Origin: Misgurnus anguillicaudatus
Lineage: Eukaryota; Chordata; Actinopteri; Cypriniformes; Cobitidae
Length of the DNA stretch: 64,000 nucleotides
NCBI RefSeq assembly: GCF_027580225.2
Contig: NC_073354.2
Span: forward strand, 21,969,001 to 22,033,000
Reading direction: 5' to 3'
Position 1 is the first letter of the stretch, and each line of letters begins with the position of its first letter. The notes under the pieces were generated by a model, which saw nothing but the letters and a program-made list of their open reading frames with translations, searched no databases and was not told the origin of the DNA. This document shows, piece after piece, positions 58,404 through 64,000 of the stretch. A program made the position numbers and the translations under genes.

Positions 58404-60105
58404 TATTACTACGCTCACTAGTATGGTTCATCTTAACCGTTGTATTCTGCTGCTTACTGTATGTTTTATGATTTTTCTGTGTTATTTCCTTCATCTATTA
58501 ATGTAAAGCTGCTTTGAAACAATAAAAATTGTGAAAAGCGCTACATAAATAATATTGAATTGAACTGTTAAAGAGCTGGGTTTCTCATGCTAAACATAGG
58601 CAAAGTGTCAAAGCTGTTGGACATATGACAAAGTATTTCTGTGCCAAAGTTTTGGAAAGTTTTTTACAAATTTGAGAGATTCACAAGTAACAATCTTGTC
58701 CGTATATCATCCAGATTAGCGCATGCACACACCATCCAAGAGCTGTCACAAAATCAACATCACTAGATAAGTGTGGTGTTGTTTGTGAGGGTAATTTAAG
58801 CTTGTTCAGCATTCCATTGATCCCAACATTATAGGAACAATGCATATAGTTTGTTTAGTAGCAGCAGAGTTGTGCATGTGTGTTTTTTTAAAGCTGGATT
58901 TCGTTGAAATGGGGCGGTCCCATCCAGGTCATGTGTTTTGTTGGCAATCATTGCATAAGTGCATATCATGTAAACGACACGAACATGTAATAAATCATAA
59001 GTTATCCAGAGATACTGGGATAATGTTTTGTGAGTGTTGCTTGCTCGTAACTTGCTCCGCCTGCGGTACCCTCCAGGGGCTTGTTTTATTCTGGGAAAGT
59101 AGCAGTACAGCTGATCTGTCTTTTATAAATCTAATAAAACTGAAGACTTTTCCAAGATATGAAGAATGCAATACTACTCTAAAGTGTGACCTTTATTAAA
59201 CTTTGAAATGAGTAATTTCAAAGATAAAAAGTGAAATCAAACTTTGATGCTCCTAATCTCAAAATTAGATCGAGATTTTAGTGTGGATTTTACAGACAGG
59301 GTCACAAACATTCATAGATATAAGATTAAAGATAACTTGATATGTATATAAAAAGCAAAGAAACAAAAAAATCTTGAATTACTGTACAGTTTTTACTGTA
59401 CAGGCAGGGCCTATACTGGACATCTTAATCACACAAGCTGAACTGGGAACAGCCCTTGAGAAGCTGCATTGAGGAACATCTGTCGTGTGGTAAAGCACTC
59501 TCTCCCTCACTGTTTGTGGGTGGTTTGTTGTACTATTTTGGATTGGGCGCTGTAACTTAGGCCGGTCTGGCAGAGGAGAGTTTGGGTAGAAGCCACAGTG
59601 GCGTCTGTCTCCTGCGGGGCCCTCCGTAAAAGCACCCGCTGGGGACCCAACCATTACATTCAAATGCATGGCAACTGTAATGTTGCTAAAAATGACTTCA
59701 TTTTTGGGGCCGGCTCATTTGAATTTTTATCATTTGAATTGTATAGTTTATCAATTTAGTCAACTGATGTTTGTTAATTTAAGTCAATTACTATTAAGTT
59801 ACTGTAAACACAATTTGATATCCACAACAGATTTACCTTGTTTAGTGTAATTACTATGAACGCAGTGATTCGCTCTATGAATGTGGTTTGCTCTTTCATT
59901 TTGTGGTTGAAATGTTTTCGTCCACCAATGCGGAAAACCTAAGTGTGTACTCTGCCCAGTTAAACCTTCTTTGCCACAGCTGGCAAACTTGCTGGGGCAA
60001 AACATGGAGGCAGCCTGAGAAACATCAGCTGATTTGACCATTGAAGTTCATCAGTATAATGTAAATTCACATGTCTGTTAAAATGTCAAAGACACCATCA
60101 TCACA
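58404..60105. other. Intergenic, no gene supported
   Basis: An open frame at 58840-59199 ends in a stretch (LSFINLIKLKT) that also appears, in the opposite orientation, at about 61705-61760, so it belongs to a dispersed repeat. Nothing else is recognisable. Confidence 0.4.
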
Positions 60106-60350
60106 CACACTAAAAAATATTGGGTTGTTTTTAACCCAGGGTTGGGTAACCACAGGACAGAACACATCTCCGGGCCAAAACGACACAACCATTGGGCCGT
60201 TCTAACCCAACTATTGGGTTGTTTCAACATGGTTGATTAACAATAGCCCAGCAGTTGGGTTGAGGCAGCCAATTGTTTGGGTCATTTTAACCCAGAAATG
60301 TGTTTTGTCCTATAGTAACCCAGCCCTGGGTTAAATATTTTTTAGAGTGC
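60106..60350. mobile_element. MITE of the CACTCTAAAAAAT family
   Basis: 'cacactaaaaaatattgggt' at the left and its inverse at the right, with internal 'aacccag' and 'ttgggtt' motifs. Same family as 53199-53400. Confidence 0.8.
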
Positions 60351-60965
60351 AGCATGCACAGAAGTGATGGAAGCATTGATTTGAAAAGCACTGTGTCCCT
60401 GATTGGCCAGCTAAATCTGTACATTGTGATTGGTCTAAATACCTCTGACGTCAGCCGGAAATCTGACGCCCCTTACAATGTTTGAAAGATTTGCTCACAA
60501 TGCAATGCTAACAGGAGTTAACTTACAGGCTGTGAGTCCAAAGCAGGAGGAATTATGATCCCAGGAAGTAAACTGTTGCCTACAATCCGTGTGTTTGTTG
60601 TAGTCCAAGAAAATAGATTTACGTTGGAGATGATAACTCGCATCATCATTTACTTTGAGGTTTGTGCCTTCGTATCATGTACTAATACACACTTACACAC
60701 CAAAGGAAATGTAAAATCGTGAATCAGACCATAGGTGCTCCTTAAAACGTATTTTTACCCAACCATGTCTTTTGTTTTCCTTCAGAACACAAATGCAGAT
60801 AAAAAAGTGTTCTCAGTCATTAACCACTACCATATATAGTAAACCTTTAAGCTTCAAAAAGACAAAAAAGTTTAGATGTATAACTCCACTTGGGGTCTGA
60901 AGAACAAAGAAAGACATTGGGGGTCCAAACGACATGGTTAGTAAATAATGACAAATTATATTACC

Positions 60966-61145
60966 TGTGTAGAACCATATAGGTGCCATATAGCACCACT
61001 ATAGCACCACATTTGGTTCTACATAGCGCTATATGGTTCTACACAGGTGCTTCACCGGTGCTTCACCGGTGCTATATGGCACTAAAAACGGTTCTTCTAT
61101 GATTACGAGCAAAGAACCACTTTTGGTGCTATATAGCACCGTTTG
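60966..61145. repeat. Palindrome-rich repeat built on GCTATATAGC and GGTTCT motifs
   Basis: At least six copies, in both orientations, of 'ggtgctatatggc/agcaccat'-like text within 180 bp, including the direct double 'tgcttcaccgg'. It is probably a foldback MITE. Confidence 0.65.
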
Positions 61146-61168
61146 TTTAATATGACTTAGGGAACATT

Positions 61169-61398
61169 GGGGTGGTTTCCTGGACAAGGATTAGCTTAAG
61201 CCAGGACTAGGCCTTAATTTAATTAGGAAATTAGTTTGAACAAAGATGCTTTACTAAAAACATTACTTGTGTGGATTTTGAGGCAAAAAGGCACTGATGT
61301 ATTTTAGGATATGTCAGTGCAAGTTGTTTTCAGTTTGGACAGCTCTTACATTTATTTTAGTCTAGGATTTGTGTAATCCCTGTCCGGGAAACTGCCCC
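61169..61398. mobile_element. MITE of the GGTTTCCCGG family
   Basis: 'ggggtggtttcctggacaag' at the left and the inverted 'ctgtccgggaaactgcccc' at the right. Related to 27546-27786 and 51704-51918. Confidence 0.75.
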
Positions 61399-61939
61399 TT
61401 AACGTTTGCCTCTGTGACTTTGATCAGTTTTATATATTATCAGTAGTATATATTAAAAACAGAAGAACTAATAATGTAAGGAGTCTAAAAAGCAACTTAG
61501 TTAAAAATCATTAAGACCAAGCCATCTGTTACATGATTTCTGTATCCTTAAAGTAGCATGCCTAGATGTAAAATTAAACATTTTAGACATTTTGTCACTA
61601 TGTTAACCACTAGAAAAAAATAATTTAAAGTTCACATAACACGCTGTTTCTGCATTTCTGATGTTAATCTGGAGTACCTATAGAGTAGTATTACATCATT
61701 TATATCAAAGAGTCTTTAGTTTAATCAGATTTATAAAAGAAAGATTAGCTTTACCGAATCTTTCCCAATAACGTACAAAAAATAAAGGAGGAGGAGTTAT
61801 ACAGCGGGAGGAGCGAGCACAAGCCACGCAACACCACACCACACTGTCCAACCTATAAGGAAACAACTCTATAACTGTGCCAATAAGCCAGAATGCATGA
61901 AATACCATTGAACCACCACCTTAATAATTGCAAGTGCAC

Positions 61940-62282
61940 ATTAAAGGCGTTCTAAGCGTATCTATGTGACGTAACTTTTTGTTGATGTTTGAACTGTTTT
62001 CAAACAAACGGAGCGTAGCTAACTCCTCCCCCTCCCTTCCGTGCTTTCATGAATGCGCCCCACCCCCAAATCCTTCTTGTCGTTTATTGGCTGGAACACT
62101 TTGTTATGTTTCATGGTGGTAGGTTTGGTCACTGTGTTTTTATTGCAGTTTGTGGAGCCTGGGCTGTCTACAGAGATTGTGTTTTTTTACAGTTTGATCA
62201 GCGGTCAGGTAGCAAGCAGATAGTGAGGAGATATTAAAATATTTATGGTTTAAAACACGTGAATTCGCTTAGAGCACCTTTA
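61940..62282. mobile_element. MITE with AAAGGCGTTCTAAGCG ends
   Basis: Inverted ends 'aaaggcgttctaagcg' and 'gcttagagcaccttta'. The interior is the inverted counterpart of 22972-23326 (shared 'gaactgttttcaaacaaacg'). Confidence 0.75.
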
Positions 62283-64000
62283 ATTGACTTAATGCATCAC
62301 AATGTGACGTTCTTCATACATCTGTGTTAAATTAAAACCTGTGATTTTAAGCAAAAGTAATCAAAGTGGAAGTGTTTTACAAATGGATGTAATTTCTAAA
62401 TAGTTTATTCTTAGTTGAGTCTTGGCGAGATTGTAAAATTTATTTGATTTAGTTTGTGTTGCTGTCGTATAGCACCGTATGCAAAATGTAAATGGTGAAA
62501 GGATGGCTGTCCTGTCAACTTGAACTAAACAAAAGCAGCGCAATGATATTTGAATAAATCGAATTCACAGCTTTACTGCAATTACCAAAGCTAATTTTGC
62601 TGTCGTCACATATGAGTTAAAGCACTGATTTTAAATGTAATTTCACATTTAAAATGTGCTCTGACCTTTCTGCTGATTCCAGTAAAGTCATTTTAAAGTC
62701 TGATCAGCTCCTGCATCTAAACTTCATCCCTCACATGGCACGTCAGACATGTTTTCGTTCTTTATTTGCTGCCCAGACTGTGACAAATGTAAGTAGGAAA
62801 GCTGTCAAAAGCCTTTAATTTCCACCCCGACATTTTAAAGCCCCAATAATGTTCGTTCACCTGATCCAAAGGCGCACTCACAAATTGGTGCTTGTTTCTC
62901 TCGAATCCACGTGACCTGTTTCTCTTGTATGTGAGCTCAGTCTGTCTCTCCTGGCGCATTATGTTACATTGGGACACTTGCCCTCGGTCATAAAACCATG
63001 CAGTCATTTAGTTTGAAGCATTCTCCAGATCACTTCCAAATGCTTAAATGTCATTATGAGGGAGATCAAGCAGTTCAACTACCGTATCTTTATTACCGTT
63101 GGTTTAATGGCTTCTGTGGGAGTGAAGTCATCTTATATCCTTCTAAGTACCATGAATGACCCCATGTGTGGCCGGAGTGAACGTTATGCAAAGGTCCTGC
63201 TCTGATCTCATTTCCTCTGTTTATGATGGCGGCCCGTCCATAAACCGATGCAGTAAAACTGCAAAAATGCGTGTCTGCGAATGTAATTCGTCTTGAAAAT
63301 TATGCAGATGATGATTTCGACCAACACGACCGGTCAGTTTTGGTTATTTCTCGGAAAGGCACCGCGTACATCCTTTTTGGCAGCTCTGTCATCAACATTG
63401 GCAACGGTGTTTGTGATGTAGAAGATCAACGAAACCATGCAGATATTTCGTCTGCTACTTGATTTATTATTTATGTTGCGCTGGATAAGTGAGATTCGTA
63501 TTTGTTCTGACACTAAATCAATTTTGGTTTTGTACCGAAGCATTGAGGTAAATCATTGTTATGTCACATTAATGTCTTTTTGAATAGTAATGATATTTAA
63601 TCTGAAGCCAGGGATTACTCTTACTTAGAATGATTTTCTAAAGGAATTATGGGTATCATATGCTATTCGCTCATGTGCTGCACGTGTGTCATTAAAGCAA
63701 CATTGTTTCTGAGAAAAACTTTTATTTTGGAATGAAGCTGGGAAAATGTTTTTTTATATGCAGACTTTCACACACACATGGTAGCAGATTATTCAATGTA
63801 TTTTTATTGGCCGAACATCAACAGTGACTGATAATAAATGACTTTCTGAGCCCGATGCATCAAGTTAATCAGGAAGTTAATTAGACAATCCCAAAAAGTG
63901 TTTGTTCCACATGTTTTGTGCTTTAACGGATTCTGAACTGATGCAGAGGTGCACAAACCACAGGATTGGCCGAACACTCAAGAAGCTGTCAGGCATGGGC
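62283..64000. other. Repeat-poor right end, no gene supported
   Basis: The longest stretch of the right half without recognisable MITE ends and with balanced composition. Short homeodomain-type sites (agttaatcagg, gttaattaga) cluster at 63862-63890. It could hold regulatory sequence of a neighbouring gene. An open frame at 63271-63462 has no recognisable domain. Confidence 0.3.

Noticed and set aside
58840..59199. 119-codon open frame rich in cysteine
   Set aside because: Its C-terminal part recurs at about 61705-61760 in a dispersed non-coding repeat, and no family signature or splice context supports a gene.
63271..63462. 63-codon open frame near the right edge
   Set aside because: Short, no recognisable motif, no splice or promoter evidence.

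Overview
The window looks like vertebrate, most probably cyprinid fish, nuclear DNA. Genes have GT-AG introns, the sequence is AT-rich, and a large share of it is DNA-transposon derivatives of the kinds common in zebrafish and relatives (hAT, PIF/Harbinger, Tc1 and foldback MITE families). I saw no rRNA, tRNA, CRISPR array or bacterial-type operon. All splice models below were built by hand from the bases and checked for phase.

Layout. (1) 1-3.95 kb: a possible exon at the left edge, two MITEs, and a GC-rich candidate promoter/first exon on the minus strand (3638-3901). (2) 4.2-11.1 kb: a tandem duplication of about 3.6 kb carrying two intact three-exon genes of the BAAT/acyl-CoA thioesterase family (439 and 440 aa); one ends in SKL and the other in SML. 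(3) 11.8-13.4 kb: three abutting MITEs. (4) 13606-29359: a 15,754-bp DNA transposon. It has 611-bp terminal inverted repeats and a 6-bp target duplication (CAGAAC). It carries two apparently intact spliced genes pointing inward and meeting tail to tail: a 447-aa DDE integrase-type transposase (6 exons, plus strand) and an 839-aa HECT ubiquitin ligase with UBZ-like, SIM-like and UBX-like regions (15 exons, minus strand). The introns of the ligase gene hold nested younger elements. (5) 30.25-39.8 kb: gpr176, an orphan class A GPCR, three exons, 548 aa, complete, with palindromic MITEs, a hAT MITE and a Tc1 relic in its introns. (6) 39.8-64 kb: no gene that I can support, many MITEs, a Harbinger relic, and a repeat-poor right end.

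The most unusual content is region 4. The transposase presumably acts on the 611-bp ends, and each gene starts within 100 bp of its end, so the ends probably double as promoters. The ligase combines ubiquitin/SUMO-binding-type modules with a catalytic HECT domain (cysteine retained near residue 807), which suggests the element carries its own means of altering host protein turnover; that role is inference. Within the two ends there is a 126-bp patch in which 22 differences are all of one type and one polarity (C in the left end, T in the inverted right end), while the flanking parts of the ends are nearly identical.
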